Below, one piece after another: positions 29,447-38,747 of a DNA stretch of 64,000 nucleotides. Within the stretch, counting starts at the first letter, position 1, and each line of letters starts with the position of its first letter. The DNA comes from Clostridium drakei (GTDB lineage Bacteria; Bacillota; Clostridia; Clostridiales; Clostridiaceae), in the NCBI RefSeq assembly GCF_000633595.2, contig NZ_JIBU02000023.1, positions 62,001 through 126,000 on the forward strand, read 5' to 3'. A program made the translations under genes and the position numbers. The notes under the pieces are model-generated. The model saw only the letters and a list, made by a program, of their open reading frames with translations. It was not told the DNA's origin and did not search any database.

Positions 29447-29476
29447 AAACTTCTACGTACTCTTACATAGAAGTTT
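29447..29476 (-). terminator. Terminator of the sigma-54 activator gene
   Basis: AAACTTCTACGTA (29447-29459) pairs with TACATAGAAGTTT (29464-29476), one mismatch. On the minus strand it is followed by TATTTTTAT. Confidence 0.75.
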
Positions 29477-29511
29477 ATTACAAATTTGAAAGTATGATTT
29501 TGTTGATTTAA

Positions 29512-31218
29512 CTAACTTTCCAATTTATATTCTTGCAGCTTTTTATATAATCCAGCTCTACTTATACCAAGTAATTGGGCCGTTTTATTTTTATTCCAAT
29601 TATTTTTTTCTAAACATTCAGTTATAATTTCCTTTTCCACTTCTTCAACTATATCTTTCAAATATTTTCCATCACTAATATAGCGTTTAAACTTGCATTT
29701 TGTCAATTTTTCTGGAAGATGCTCCAATTTTATTATTAAATCTGAGTCCAATAAATTTATTGCTCTTTCAACAACATTTTCAAGTTCTCTAATATTTCCT
29801 GGCCAATCATAATTGACTAAACATTGTAGAGCTTCTTTTGATATTCCTTCTACATATATTCCAAACTTTTTAGCAATTTTAATTCTTAAAGAATTTGCCA
29901 ATATAGGAATATCTTCTTTTCTCTCTCTTAGTGGTGGCAAAACAACTCTCATAACATTAAGTCTGTAATACAAATCTTCCCTAAATTTTCCTTCTTTAAC
30001 TTTTTCTTCAAGATCTTTATTGGTAGCAGCAATAATTCTAACATCAATTTCCTTTAGAACATTACCTCCTACTCTTTCAATTTCTCTTTCTTGTATTGTT
30101 CTCAAAATCTTAACCTGCATATTCATAGGCATATCACCTATTTCGTCCAAAAATATAGTTCCTCCATTAGCTAACTCAAACTTCCCTATTTTTCCACCTT
30201 TTTTAGCTCCAGTAAAAGCACCTTCTTCATAACCAAATAGCTCACCCTCTAGCAAATCTGAAGGAATAGCAGCACAATTAACTTTAACAAATGGACCTAA
30301 CCATCTTTTACTTGTATTATGAATTGCATGAGCAAACAATTCTTTTCCAGTACCACTTTCGCCTGTTATTAAAACATTTGAGCTTGTATTTCCTACTCTT
30401 TTTGTTAAGGCTTTTAACTTATTAATTTTATCAGATTCTCCTATAATATTTTTAATAGAATACTTTGCTTTTCTCTCTTTTCCTAGTTGATTTTTATAAA
30501 ATTCTACCTCTTTTTCTAAACTATTTAGTTTCTTACTCAATGTATAAAAATCACCAATATCTTTAAATATTACTTTTCCTACTGCTCCAATAACTTTACC
30601 ATCCTTTTTCAATGGCACACGCATTGCAACCATTTTATTTCCATTTATTTCTTGTACATCACCTATTTCTAAATTCCCAGTTTGTATTACTTTATACATT
30701 CTTGTATTTTCTATTACATCTTCTACGAATTTTCCTTCAGAATTACTACAACCTAGAAACTCTTTATATGATTCACTCATCATTGTAATAATACCATTTC
30801 CATCTATCACAACTATACATTCATTAAGAGTTTCAAGTATTGTATCTAAAATGTCTATATATACCCTATCCTCAGTTAACTCCTTCTGCATCTTTTTATG
30901 ATCAGTTACATCTCTAAAAATAGCTATTACACCTTCAACTTTTTCATCTATAATTACTGGAATCCTATTTGTTATAAATTCTCTTCCACTTGCTAGAAAT
31001 TTTTGTGATAATTCAATTTTTCCCATTTGTAAAATTCTAATGAGATTCGTTTCAGGTATAACCTCTTCCACATGTTTCCCAATATCTTTCTCAGCATTAA
31101 TTCCAAGAGAACATTCTGCCATTTTATTAATAACAATTAAAAGGCCATTATTATCAATTGCTATTACAGCTTCATCTATATTTTCAATTACTGCTTCAAA
31201 GCATTTTTGTAAAAACAT
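29512..31218 (-). CDS. Sigma-54-dependent activator with two PAS domains
   Basis: The 568-residue protein has two PAS domains (about residues 8-110 and 125-235), a short coiled coil (235-255), an AAA+ domain (about 260-485; Walker A GESGTGKE, GAFTGA loop, Walker B TIFLDEIGD, arginine-finger region) and a Fis-type HTH (NKNKTAQLLGISRAGLYKKL near the C-terminus). The intact GAFTGA loop shows it contacts sigma-54 holoenzyme. It lies between the CoA-transferase and crt operons, both of which have sigma-54 promoters, and is the obvious regulator. The PAS domains would sense a small acid or acyl-CoA, but no ligand residues can be assigned. Confidence 0.93.
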   Translation of the reverse strand: MFLQKCFEAVIENIDEAVIAIDNNGLLIVINKMAECSLGINAEKDIGKHVEEVIPETNLIRILQMGKIELSQKFLASGREFITNRIPVIIDEKVEGVIAIFRDVTDHKKMQKELTEDRVYIDILDTILETLNECIVVIDGNGIITMMSESYKEFLGCSNSEGKFVEDVIENTRMYKVIQTGNLEIGDVQEINGNKMVAMRVPLKKDGKVIGAVGKVIFKDIGDFYTLSKKLNSLEKEVEFYKNQLGKERKAKYSIKNIIGESDKINKLKALTKRVGNTSSNVLITGESGTGKELFAHAIHNTSKRWLGPFVKVNCAAIPSDLLEGELFGYEEGAFTGAKKGGKIGKFELANGGTIFLDEIGDMPMNMQVKILRTIQEREIERVGGNVLKEIDVRIIAATNKDLEEKVKEGKFREDLYYRLNVMRVVLPPLRERKEDIPILANSLRIKIAKKFGIYVEGISKEALQCLVNYDWPGNIRELENVVERAINLLDSDLIIKLEHLPEKLTKCKFKRYISDGKYLKDIVEEVEKEIITECLEKNNWNKNKTAQLLGISRAGLYKKLQEYKLES

Positions 31219-31248
31219 AAATTTTCCTCCTAAATTAAATTATAGATT

Positions 31249-31332
31249 AAAATAACCACCTAAACAGAAATATATCATGCCATTTTATATTAAATGATTC
31301 ATTTACTAAAACATCTGCTAAGTGGTTATTTT
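31249..31332. repeat. Imperfect inverted repeat upstream of the activator gene
   Basis: AAAATAACCACCTAAACAGA (31249-31268) and TCTGCTAAGTGGTTATTTT (31314-31332) are nearly complementary and 45 bases apart, just before the activator's ribosome site. On the minus strand the hairpin ends in TTTTAATC, terminator-like. It may be an attenuator or regulatory operator. The rest of 31219-31559 is AT-rich, with a short TTACA..TGTAA dyad near 31429. Confidence 0.4.
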
Positions 31333-31559
31333 TATAGATTATCTACTAATAATAACTTTCCTATATTAAATTATATATAAATATTTGTATAATAACAAAT
31401 AATTTTATCTTAAGCTATTATATCATCATTACAATTTCAATGTAAACAATAACATTATTTTGTCACTTTAGAAAAATATTATATAAAATAAAAATTTGTA
31501 GTATCTAATTTGGTAAAAAACTCAATTTTATTAACAAGTAATTTTAATCATTCATAAAA

Positions 31560-31606
31560 AAAACATAATAATACTATAAATAAAAATTTTATAATATTAC
31601 TATGTT
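31560..31606 (-). terminator. Terminator of the crt-etfA operon
   Basis: ACATAATAATACTATAAA pairs with TTTATAATATTACTATGT with two mismatches. On the minus strand T8 follows. It lies 70 bases past the etfA stop. Confidence 0.8.
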
Positions 31607-31675
31607 TTTATTATTTATATTAACATTGAAAAAAGGGAATTTTTTAATGTATTTTATATCATTTATTAATTATCG

Positions 31676-32683
31676 TTAATTGTTATTCATTGTTTTAATT
31701 TGATCTATAAGCTCAGGTATTATCTTTTTATAATCTCCTACCAATCCAAGATCAGCTACTTTCATAATTGCTGCATCTGCATCTCTATTTATGGCTATAA
31801 TATAATCACTATCCTGCATTCCAGCTAAATGTTGTATTGCTCCTGATATACCACATGCTATATAAAGATTTGGTCTTACTGTTTTTCCAGTTTGTCCAAC
31901 TTGATATGCTTTATCCAACCATCCATTTTCTATAGATGCTCTTGATCCTGCTACTGTTCCATCTAAAACACTTGCAAGTTCTTTTAACATTTCAAAACCT
32001 TCTTTGCTTCCTATTCCTCTTCCACCTGAAACTATTACTTTAGCTTCTCCAATATCTACTATATCTTTAGCCGATTTAATAACTTCTATTACTTTTGTTC
32101 TAATATCATCTTCCACTATATCTGCACTAATTTTCTCAATTTTGCCAACTCTTGACACATCTTTTTGTAATTTTTCAAATACTCCTGGTCTTACTGTTGA
32201 CATTTGTGGTCTATTGGCTGCACATTCTATTGTTGCCATTAAGTTTCCGCCAAATGCTGGTCTTGTCATTTGAAGATGTCTTGTTTCTGAATCTATATCA
32301 AGTCCTGTACAATCTGCTGTAAGTCCTGTTGATAATCTTGCAGCTATTCTTGGTCCTAAATCTCTTCCTATAAATGTAGCTCCAACCAATAGTGCTTCTG
32401 GTTTTAATTTTTTTACCAAATCGTATATAACTTTAGTATATCCATCTGTTGTAAAGTGTTTCAAAAGCTTACTATCTGCATATAAAACTGTATCTGCTCC
32501 ATAAGCTACTAATTCCTTAGCTATATCATCTATATCACTTCCAAGTAAAATTGCAGTTAATTCTACTCCTAATTTATCAGCTAGTTCTCTACCTTTTCCT
32601 AATAATTCTAATGACACTTTTTGAAGTTTTCCATCTCTTTGTTCAGCAAATACCCATACACCTTTATAATCTGCTATATTCAT
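31676..32683 (-). CDS. etfA: Electron-transfer flavoprotein alpha subunit
   Basis: The 335-residue protein has the Etf N-terminal domain and the C-terminal FAD domain (VIVSGGRGIGSKEG, GQTGKTVRPNLYIACGISGAIQHLAGM, IAINRDADAAIMKVADLGLVGD). It pairs with EtfB and the acyl-CoA dehydrogenase encoded upstream. In clostridia the Bcd-EtfAB complex can bifurcate electrons from NADH to crotonyl-CoA and ferredoxin. It is the last gene of a seven-gene operon and is followed by a terminator. Confidence 0.95.
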   Translation of the reverse strand: MNIADYKGVWVFAEQRDGKLQKVSLELLGKGRELADKLGVELTAILLGSDIDDIAKELVAYGADTVLYADSKLLKHFTTDGYTKVIYDLVKKLKPEALLVGATFIGRDLGPRIAARLSTGLTADCTGLDIDSETRHLQMTRPAFGGNLMATIECAANRPQMSTVRPGVFEKLQKDVSRVGKIEKISADIVEDDIRTKVIEVIKSAKDIVDIGEAKVIVSGGRGIGSKEGFEMLKELASVLDGTVAGSRASIENGWLDKAYQVGQTGKTVRPNLYIACGISGAIQHLAGMQDSDYIIAINRDADAAIMKVADLGLVGDYKKIIPELIDQIKTMNNN

Positions 32684-32758
32684 TGTAATTACCTCCTAAA
32701 TTCTTTATACGGGACTTCTAGCAATTTACTATACATAAAATCAAAATTGGACACCTGC

Positions 32759-33538
32759 TTAAATATAGTGTTTCATTTTTAACTTTGAAACTGCATGTGC
32801 TGCTGCTTCTTTTGGTTGTAAAATTACTATTTCGCCTTGTCCTTTTGGCTCTTTTGTTGACGATCTTTTAACTTTTGTTGGTGATCCAGCCAATCCAAGA
32901 AGATTTTTATCTACATCTATATCATTTGCACTCCATATTTTTATTTCTTTCTTAACCGCTTCAAATATATTTGCCATATGCATATATCTAGGACTATTTA
33001 ACTCTTTTATAGCTGTTAGAAGTACTGGCGTTTTAACACTTACTACTTCATAACCATCTTCCCATGCTCTTTGCACTTTCAAAGAATCTTCTTCTACACT
33101 TACTTTTTCTACATAAGTAATTTGTGGAATTCCTAAGTGTTCAGCTATTTCTGGTCCTACTTGGGCTGTATCTCCGTCTATAGCTTGTCTTCCTGCAAAT
33201 ATTATGTCATAATCTAACTTTCTTAATGTTCCAGCTAATGCATTTGATGTAGCTAATGTATCCGCTCCTGCAAACGCTCTATCCGAAATAAGTATTGCTT
33301 CATCAGCTCCCATTGCTATAGCTTCTCTTAATGCTGCTTCTGCTTGTGGTGGTCCCATACTTATTACAGTAACTTTTGCACCTACATTTTCTTTCAATAC
33401 CAAAGCTTCTTCTAATGCATTTTTGTCATCTGGATTTATTATTGATGGAACACCTTCTCTTACAAGAGTTCCTGTTTTCGGATCTATCTTAACTTCTGTT
33501 GTATCTGGAACCTGTTTTAAACAAACTACTATATTCAT
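32759..33538 (-). CDS. etfB: Electron-transfer flavoprotein beta subunit
   Basis: The 259-residue protein has the EtfB features CLKQVPDTTEVKID at the start, the KNALEEALVLKE region, MGADEAILISDRAFAGADTLATSNAL and the nucleotide site AGRQAIDGDTAQVGPEIAEHLG. It begins 13 bases after the acyl-CoA dehydrogenase gene and ends 75 bases before etfA. It would carry the bifurcating or AMP-type cofactor and interact with Bcd. Confidence 0.95.
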   Translation of the reverse strand: MNIVVCLKQVPDTTEVKIDPKTGTLVREGVPSIINPDDKNALEEALVLKENVGAKVTVISMGPPQAEAALREAIAMGADEAILISDRAFAGADTLATSNALAGTLRKLDYDIIFAGRQAIDGDTAQVGPEIAEHLGIPQITYVEKVSVEEDSLKVQRAWEDGYEVVSVKTPVLLTAIKELNSPRYMHMANIFEAVKKEIKIWSANDIDVDKNLLGLAGSPTKVKRSSTKEPKGQGEIVILQPKEAAAHAVSKLKMKHYI

Positions 33539-33551
33539 TTCTATACCACTC

Positions 33552-34691
33552 CTATCTTAATAAACTACCAGCTATGACCATTTTTTGAACTTCTGAAGTT
33601 CCTTCATATATTTCAGTTATTTTAGCATCTCTCATCATTCTTTCAACTGGATAATCCTTTGTATAACCATATCCTCCTAAGATTTGAACTGCTTTTGTTG
33701 TTACATACATAGCAGTTTCAGCTGCATAAAGTTTCGCTTCTGCTGCATCTATGCTATATGGCATATCAGATTGTTTTTTCCATGCAGCCTTAAATACAAG
33801 ATAATGAGCAGCTTCTACTCTAACTTTCATATCAGCAATATACCATTGTAATCCTTGAAATGCAGAAATAGGTTTCCCAAATTGCTTTCTTTCTTTCATG
33901 TAAGCTACTGCAGCATCTAAAGCTCCTTCAGCTATACCTAAAGCTTGAGCTGCGATACCAATTCTTCCTCCATCTAGAGTTTTCATTGCTATTCCAAATC
34001 CTTTTCCTTCTTTTCCAAGTAAATTTTCCTTAGGTACTTTAACATCTTCAAATATAAGTTCTGTAGTTGAAGATGCTCTTATACCCAACTTATCTTCTAC
34101 TTTACCTATTGAAAAACCAGGCATTCCTTTTTCAATTACAAATGCTGATATACCTTTAGTTCCTTTACTTCTATCAGTCATTGCAAATACTACAAAAGTT
34201 TCAGCAACTCCTCCATTAGTTATAAATATTTTTGAACCATTCAATATATAGTGATCTCCTTTAAGTACAGCTGTACTTTGTTGTCCTGCAGCATCTGTTC
34301 CTGCATTTGGCTCAGTTAATCCAAATGCACCTATTTTCTTTCCACTTAATAAGTCTGGCAAAAATTTCTTTTTTTGATCTTCTGTTCCAAATGCATATAT
34401 TGGCCAACAGCAAAGAGATGTGTGACCTGATAAAATAACAGACGATGTAGCACAAGCTTTTGCTAATTCTTCTACTGCTATTATATAACTTATATAATCA
34501 GTACCTGATCCACCATATTCCTTTGAGAATGGCATACCCATCACACCGTATTTTGACATTTTTTCAACTGTTTCCATTGGGTATCTTTCTGTCTCATCAA
34601 TTTCTGTAGCTATTGGTTCAACTTCATTTTTTACAAATTCACTGATCATCTGTTTTACTAATTGCTGTTCTTTTGTTAGTCCAAATTCCAT
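33552..34691 (-). CDS. bcd: Butyryl-CoA dehydrogenase-type acyl-CoA dehydrogenase
   Basis: The 379-residue protein is of standard length with N-terminal helices (FGLTKEQQLVKQMISEFVKNEV), FAD signatures FGLTEPNAGTDA and FITNGG, and the C-terminal GGYGYTKDYPVERMMRD and catalytic-base motif IYEGTSEVQ. It is similar to clostridial Bcd, which reduces crotonyl-CoA to butyryl-CoA with EtfAB. The order here (crt-hbd-thl-maoC-bcd-etfB-etfA) differs from the usual solventogenic bcs order crt-bcd-etfB-etfA-hbd, so this may be a second, catabolic copy. Confidence 0.93.
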   Translation of the reverse strand: MEFGLTKEQQLVKQMISEFVKNEVEPIATEIDETERYPMETVEKMSKYGVMGMPFSKEYGGSGTDYISYIIAVEELAKACATSSVILSGHTSLCCWPIYAFGTEDQKKKFLPDLLSGKKIGAFGLTEPNAGTDAAGQQSTAVLKGDHYILNGSKIFITNGGVAETFVVFAMTDRSKGTKGISAFVIEKGMPGFSIGKVEDKLGIRASSTTELIFEDVKVPKENLLGKEGKGFGIAMKTLDGGRIGIAAQALGIAEGALDAAVAYMKERKQFGKPISAFQGLQWYIADMKVRVEAAHYLVFKAAWKKQSDMPYSIDAAEAKLYAAETAMYVTTKAVQILGGYGYTKDYPVERMMRDAKITEIYEGTSEVQKMVIAGSLLR

Positions 34692-34764
34692 AATTGATCC
34701 TCCTTTTATTTAAGTAAAAATTTAATAAGATTTTTTTATTAATAACTTTATATAATTAAAATTA

Positions 34765-35193
34765 CTATGCTACTTTCTTTTTAGGTGGCATAACTAATGC
34801 TTCTCCATCAATAACTACTTTGCCATCTTGATTTGTGCACACAGTTTTTAATTTAACTCTATTCTTTTCCACATTCATTTCTATAACTTCTACTTCTGCC
34901 CTTATTGTATCTCCAATATGAACTGGTGCTGTAAATTTAACCTGTTGACCCATGTATATAGTGCCTGGTCCTGGAAGATACATTCCTAAACAAGTTGAAA
35001 TAAGCCCTGTTACTAATATTCCATGTGCTATTCTTCCCTTAAACATTGTTTGTTCTGAAGCAACTTGATTTATATGAGCTGGATTCAAATCTCCAGTAAT
35101 TCCAGCAAAAAGGTATACATCTGTTTCAGATATAGTTTTTTCAACAAAAACTTTATCTCCTAATTTTATTTCATCAATACTTAAACCTTGCAT
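34765..35193 (-). CDS. phaJ: MaoC-like (R)-specific enoyl-CoA hydratase
   Basis: From the ATG at 35193, eight bases after GAGGAGG, the protein has 142 residues. An upstream in-frame start at 35229 would add 12 residues and is disfavoured. The hot-dog hydratase motif FAGITGDLNPAHIN (catalytic Asp and His) is intact. PhaJ relatives interconvert crotonyl-CoA and (R)-3-hydroxybutyryl-CoA. Here it sits between thl and bcd in an operon with an (S)-specific crotonase, which would allow conversion of the (R)- to the (S)-hydroxyacyl-CoA through crotonyl-CoA. Confidence 0.85.
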   Translation of the reverse strand: MQGLSIDEIKLGDKVFVEKTISETDVYLFAGITGDLNPAHINQVASEQTMFKGRIAHGILVTGLISTCLGMYLPGPGTIYMGQQVKFTAPVHIGDTIRAEVEVIEMNVEKNRVKLKTVCTNQDGKVVIDGEALVMPPKKKVA

Positions 35194-35360
35194 AATATTT
35201 TCCTCCTCTGTAGTATATTTTTTTAACAAAGTCTATACATTAAAGTTTTAATGTTGTAATTTGTTAAAGGGTTATTGGTCCACAGCTTTTAAGAGTCCAC
35301 AGCCTTGTAACCCTTTAAATATATAGCTAAATTATAATTTTTTATAAATTACAATTTATT

Positions 35361-36539
35361 CTATCTTTCAATAATGATTGCTGTTCCTTGACCTCCACCT
35401 ATACATAAGGTTGCAAGACCCTTATTAGAATCTCTTTTTATCATTTCATGTATAAGTGTAACTAATATTCTAGCTCCTGAGGCTCCTATCGGATGTCCCA
35501 TAGCTATAGCTCCACCATTTACATTTACTTTATTCATATCAAATTGTAAGTCCTTAGCCACTGCTAAACATTGAGAAGCAAAAGCTTCATTTGCTTCCAC
35601 TAAATCTAAATCATTTACTGATAAATCTGCTCTTTCTAAAGCTTCTTTAGTTGACGCTACTGGACCATATCCCATAATTGATGGATCTATTCCCTTACTG
35701 CCAAAAGAAACAATTTTAGCTAATGGCTTTATTTCTAATTCTTTTGCTCTTTCAGCACTCATTATAACAAACGCTGCTGCCCCATCATTTATACCTGAAG
35801 CATTACCTGCAGTTACTGTTCCATCTTTCTTAAATGCTGGTTTTAGTTTATTTAACCCTTCAATGGTTGCTCCAAACCTTGGGAACTCATCAGTATCAAA
35901 TACTTTAGGTTCTCCTCTTTTTTGAGGTATGGATACTGGCACTATTTCATCCTTAAATCTTCCTTCTTTAATAGCTTTTTCTGACTTTAATTGAGATTGC
36001 AGCGCGAATTCATCCTGCATTTTTCTAGTTATTCCCCATTTTTCTGCTACATTTTCTGCTGTTATTCCCATATGATATCCATTAAAAGCATCCCAAAGTC
36101 CATCTGTAATCATTTCATCAACTAATTTTCCATCGCCCATTCTTTGGCCCCATCTTGCATTGTTTAATAAATATGGAGCTCTAGACATATTTTCCATTCC
36201 ACCAGCAATTACGATATCATTATAACCTGATATTACCATCTGAAATGCTAAACTAACTGCTCTTAATCCTGAACCACAAACCTTATTTATGCTAAACGAT
36301 GGTACTTCTACTGGTATACCTGATTTTACTGAGGCTTGTCTTGCAGGATTTTGTCCAATCCCTGCTTGAAGTACATTTCCCATAACTACTTCATCGACCA
36401 TTTCTGGTTTTATACCTGCTCTATTTATTGCTTCTTTAATTACTATAGCTCCTAAATCAACTGCTGAGATATCTTTTAAACTTCCACCAAAAGAACCTAT
36501 AGCTGTTCTAACTGCGCTTGCTATAACTACTTCTCTCAT
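35361..36539 (-). CDS. thlA: Acetyl-CoA acetyltransferase (thiolase)
   Basis: The 392-residue thiolase has all catalytic elements: nucleophile [12 protein letters not shown] (Cys near 89), the NEAFA motif, His in [10 protein letters not shown] and the general-base cysteine in CIGGGQGTA. It reversibly converts two acetyl-CoA and acetoacetyl-CoA. In a catabolic setting it would cleave acetoacetyl-CoA. It lies between hbd and the MaoC gene in the operon. Confidence 0.95.
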   Translation of the reverse strand: MREVVIASAVRTAIGSFGGSLKDISAVDLGAIVIKEAINRAGIKPEMVDEVVMGNVLQAGIGQNPARQASVKSGIPVEVPSFSINKVCGSGLRAVSLAFQMVISGYNDIVIAGGMENMSRAPYLLNNARWGQRMGDGKLVDEMITDGLWDAFNGYHMGITAENVAEKWGITRKMQDEFALQSQLKSEKAIKEGRFKDEIVPVSIPQKRGEPKVFDTDEFPRFGATIEGLNKLKPAFKKDGTVTAGNASGINDGAAAFVIMSAERAKELEIKPLAKIVSFGSKGIDPSIMGYGPVASTKEALERADLSVNDLDLVEANEAFASQCLAVAKDLQFDMNKVNVNGGAIAMGHPIGASGARILVTLIHEMIKRDSNKGLATLCIGGGQGTAIIIER

Positions 36540-36605
36540 TATTAAACCTCCAATTAATTTTCAATTAGTACTTATAATATTAAAATTCAAGAAATTTTCA
36601 ATAAC

Positions 36606-37451
36606 TTATTTATTATAATTGTAGAATCCAATACCGCTTTTTCTTCCCAAATATCCAGCTCTGACCATTTTTCTTAGTAAAGGATGAGGTCTATATTTTG
36701 AATCGCCAAACTCTGAGTATAATACTTCCATAATAGCTAAACAAACATCATTACCTATCAAATCAGCTAAGGCTAGAGGTCCTATTGGATGATTTGCTCC
36801 CAATTTCATTGCTAAATCAATATCTTCAGCAGTTGCAACGTTATCTGCTAAAATTCCTATTGCCTCATTTATCATTGGTATAAGTATTCTATTAACAACA
36901 AAACCTGGAGCTTCTTCAACTTGTACAGCATCTTTTTTTAGGTTTTTAGCTATTTCAATTATAGTATTATTAGTTTCTTCAGAAGTAGCAATTCCTTTTA
37001 TGACTTCCACCAATTTCATTACTGGAACTGGATTGAAAAAATGCATTCCTATAACTTTATCTGGTCTCTTTGTAGCACTTCCTACATCCGTTATTGACAA
37101 AGATGATGTATTTGTTGCAAGTATAGTCTCTGACTTACATATTGCATCTAACTCAGCAAATATTTTTTTCTTAATTTCCATATTTTCAATAGCTGCTTCT
37201 ACAACCAAATCTGCTTCCTTTGCCAAATTCATATCTGTTGTAGGTTTTATTCTACCAAGAATCTGACTTTTTTCCTCTTCTGAAAGCTTTCCTTTTTGAA
37301 CACTTTTTTCCAAATTCTTGGTGATTGTTTCAACACCTCTTTGAACAAATCTTTCTTCAATATCTCTCATTATTACTTCATATCCTGATTGAGCAAAGGT
37401 CTGAACAATTCCTGATCCCATTGTTCCTGCGCCTAAAACAAATACTTTCAT
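36606..37451 (-). CDS. hbd: 3-hydroxybutyryl-CoA dehydrogenase
   Basis: The 281-residue protein has the NAD(P) Rossmann motif [13 protein letters not shown], the catalytic-region [15 protein letters not shown] and C-terminal [11 protein letters not shown]. It interconverts (S)-3-hydroxybutyryl-CoA and acetoacetyl-CoA. It is the second gene of the crt operon. Confidence 0.95.
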   Translation of the reverse strand: MKVFVLGAGTMGSGIVQTFAQSGYEVIMRDIEERFVQRGVETITKNLEKSVQKGKLSEEEKSQILGRIKPTTDMNLAKEADLVVEAAIENMEIKKKIFAELDAICKSETILATNTSSLSITDVGSATKRPDKVIGMHFFNPVPVMKLVEVIKGIATSEETNNTIIEIAKNLKKDAVQVEEAPGFVVNRILIPMINEAIGILADNVATAEDIDLAMKLGANHPIGPLALADLIGNDVCLAIMEVLYSEFGDSKYRPHPLLRKMVRAGYLGRKSGIGFYNYNK

Positions 37452-37530
37452 ATTGATACCTCCATGTATACCTTTTAAATAATATTAAACTCATTACCTA
37501 TATAGTTAACGTTTTTTATTGTATGTTTAC

Positions 37531-38310
37531 TTATTTATTCTTAAAATTTGCTTTTCGTTTTTCTAAAAATGCTAACATACCTTCCTTTTGATCCTCTGTT
37601 GCAAAACATAAACCAAATAAATCCTTCTCAATTGACATTCCTGTCTCTATATCACTTTCAATTCCTCTATTTATAGATGTTTTTGAATACCTTACTGCTA
37701 ATTGAGCTTTTGAAACAATATTTTCTGCTAAACTTATAGCTTCAAGCATTAAATGATCATGTTCTACAACTTTATTTACTAAACCTAACTTTTCTGCTTC
37801 AACAGCATTAATTAAATTACTAGTGAATATTAATTCTTTAGCTTTTCCTATTCCAATAAGCCGTGAAAGTCTTTGAGTTCCAGCAAAACCGGGAATAATT
37901 CCAAGTCCAACTTCTGGTTGTCCGAATTTTGCCTTTTCTGAAGCTATTCGTATATCACAACTCATAGCCAATTCACAACCACCACCAAGTGCAAATCCAT
38001 TAACAGCTGCAATGATCGGCTTTTCCATAAGTTCTATTTTCCTAAATACTTTTAAACCCAATTCTGCAAATTTTCTACTTTCTTCTGGCGTCTTGTCTTT
38101 CATTTCTAATATATCTGCACCAGCTACAAAAGCTTTTCCATAACCAGTTATTATTACTACGTAGATGTCTTTATCTTCCTCAATTTCATTTAATACCTTA
38201 TCAAGTTCATTTAATACATTACTGTTTAAAGCATTAAGCACACGAGGTCTATTAAAACTCAAAGTAGCAATATGACCTTGTTTTTCTAAAACAACGTTTT
38301 CATACCCCAT
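37531..38310 (-). CDS. crt: 3-hydroxybutyryl-CoA dehydratase (crotonase)
   Basis: The ATG at 38310, six bases after AGGAGG, gives 259 residues. An in-frame GTG at 38325 overlaps that site and is rejected. The crotonase motif regions HFVNGFALGGGCELAM-type (here NGFALGGGCELAM, with catalytic Glu) and KFGQPEVGLGIIPGFAGTQRL (second Glu) are complete. It hydrates crotonyl-CoA to the (S)-3-hydroxy form. It is the first gene of the seven-gene sigma-54 operon. Confidence 0.94.
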   Translation of the reverse strand: MGYENVVLEKQGHIATLSFNRPRVLNALNSNVLNELDKVLNEIEEDKDIYVVIITGYGKAFVAGADILEMKDKTPEESRKFAELGLKVFRKIELMEKPIIAAVNGFALGGGCELAMSCDIRIASEKAKFGQPEVGLGIIPGFAGTQRLSRLIGIGKAKELIFTSNLINAVEAEKLGLVNKVVEHDHLMLEAISLAENIVSKAQLAVRYSKTSINRGIESDIETGMSIEKDLFGLCFATEDQKEGMLAFLEKRKANFKNK

Positions 38311-38335
38311 TTTATCCCTCCTCACTTAAATTATT

Positions 38336-38352
38336 AGCAAGAAGCATACCAA
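38336..38352 (-). promoter_or_regulatory. Sigma-54 (-24/-12) promoter of the crt operon
   Basis: On the minus strand TTGGTATGCTTCTTGCT has GG (38350-38349) and GC (38338-38337) separated by exactly 10 bases. It lies 26 bases before the crt ATG and closely resembles the promoter at 29174-29190. Confidence 0.75.
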
Positions 38353-38427
38353 ACACACTTATTTTTTTATAACCTTTAAAACTCATATTATTACAACCAT
38401 AATTCTTCTTTAAACGATAATTTTTAC

Positions 38428-38444
38428 TGTATAATATTTTTACA
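38428..38444. promoter_or_regulatory. Activator-type dyad TGTA-N9-TACA, site D
   Basis: TGTATAATATTTTTACA has the same core spacing as the dyads before the CoA-transferase operon. It is about 110 bp upstream of the predicted crt start. Confidence 0.55.
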
Positions 38445-38509
38445 CTTTTTCTTCAATTGAGCTTTATTCTTATAATATGGTCAAATATAGATTGTTTATA
38501 TATTTTACA

Positions 38510-38526
38510 TGTATATAATTTTTACA
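38510..38526. promoter_or_regulatory. Activator-type dyad TGTA-N9-TACA, site C
   Basis: TGTATATAATTTTTACA, 82 bp from site D and with the same core. It sits between the crt operon and the divergent chemoreceptor gene and could serve either. The rest of 38326-38747 is AT-rich with no ORF. Confidence 0.55.
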
Positions 38527-38747
38527 CTTTTTATAATTATTTTTTAACTAAGTTAAATTATTTTCTATTAAACACATTATATTGTATTTAAAATTTTGAA
38601 AATTAATTGAGTAACTATATACAAATATATAAATTGATAGTATTATACGTAATATAGGAATAATTTTCCCTTCTCAAATTTCATACACAATATTCCCCAA
38701 TAAAATATAAATCCTATATTAAAATAATGATGAAAAGAGGAATGTTG

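Noticed and set aside
31219-31320. A sigma-54 promoter upstream of the activator gene
   Set aside because: TTGGCATGAT-like text (AATGGCATGATATATTTC) lacks GC at the -12 position with 10-base spacing.
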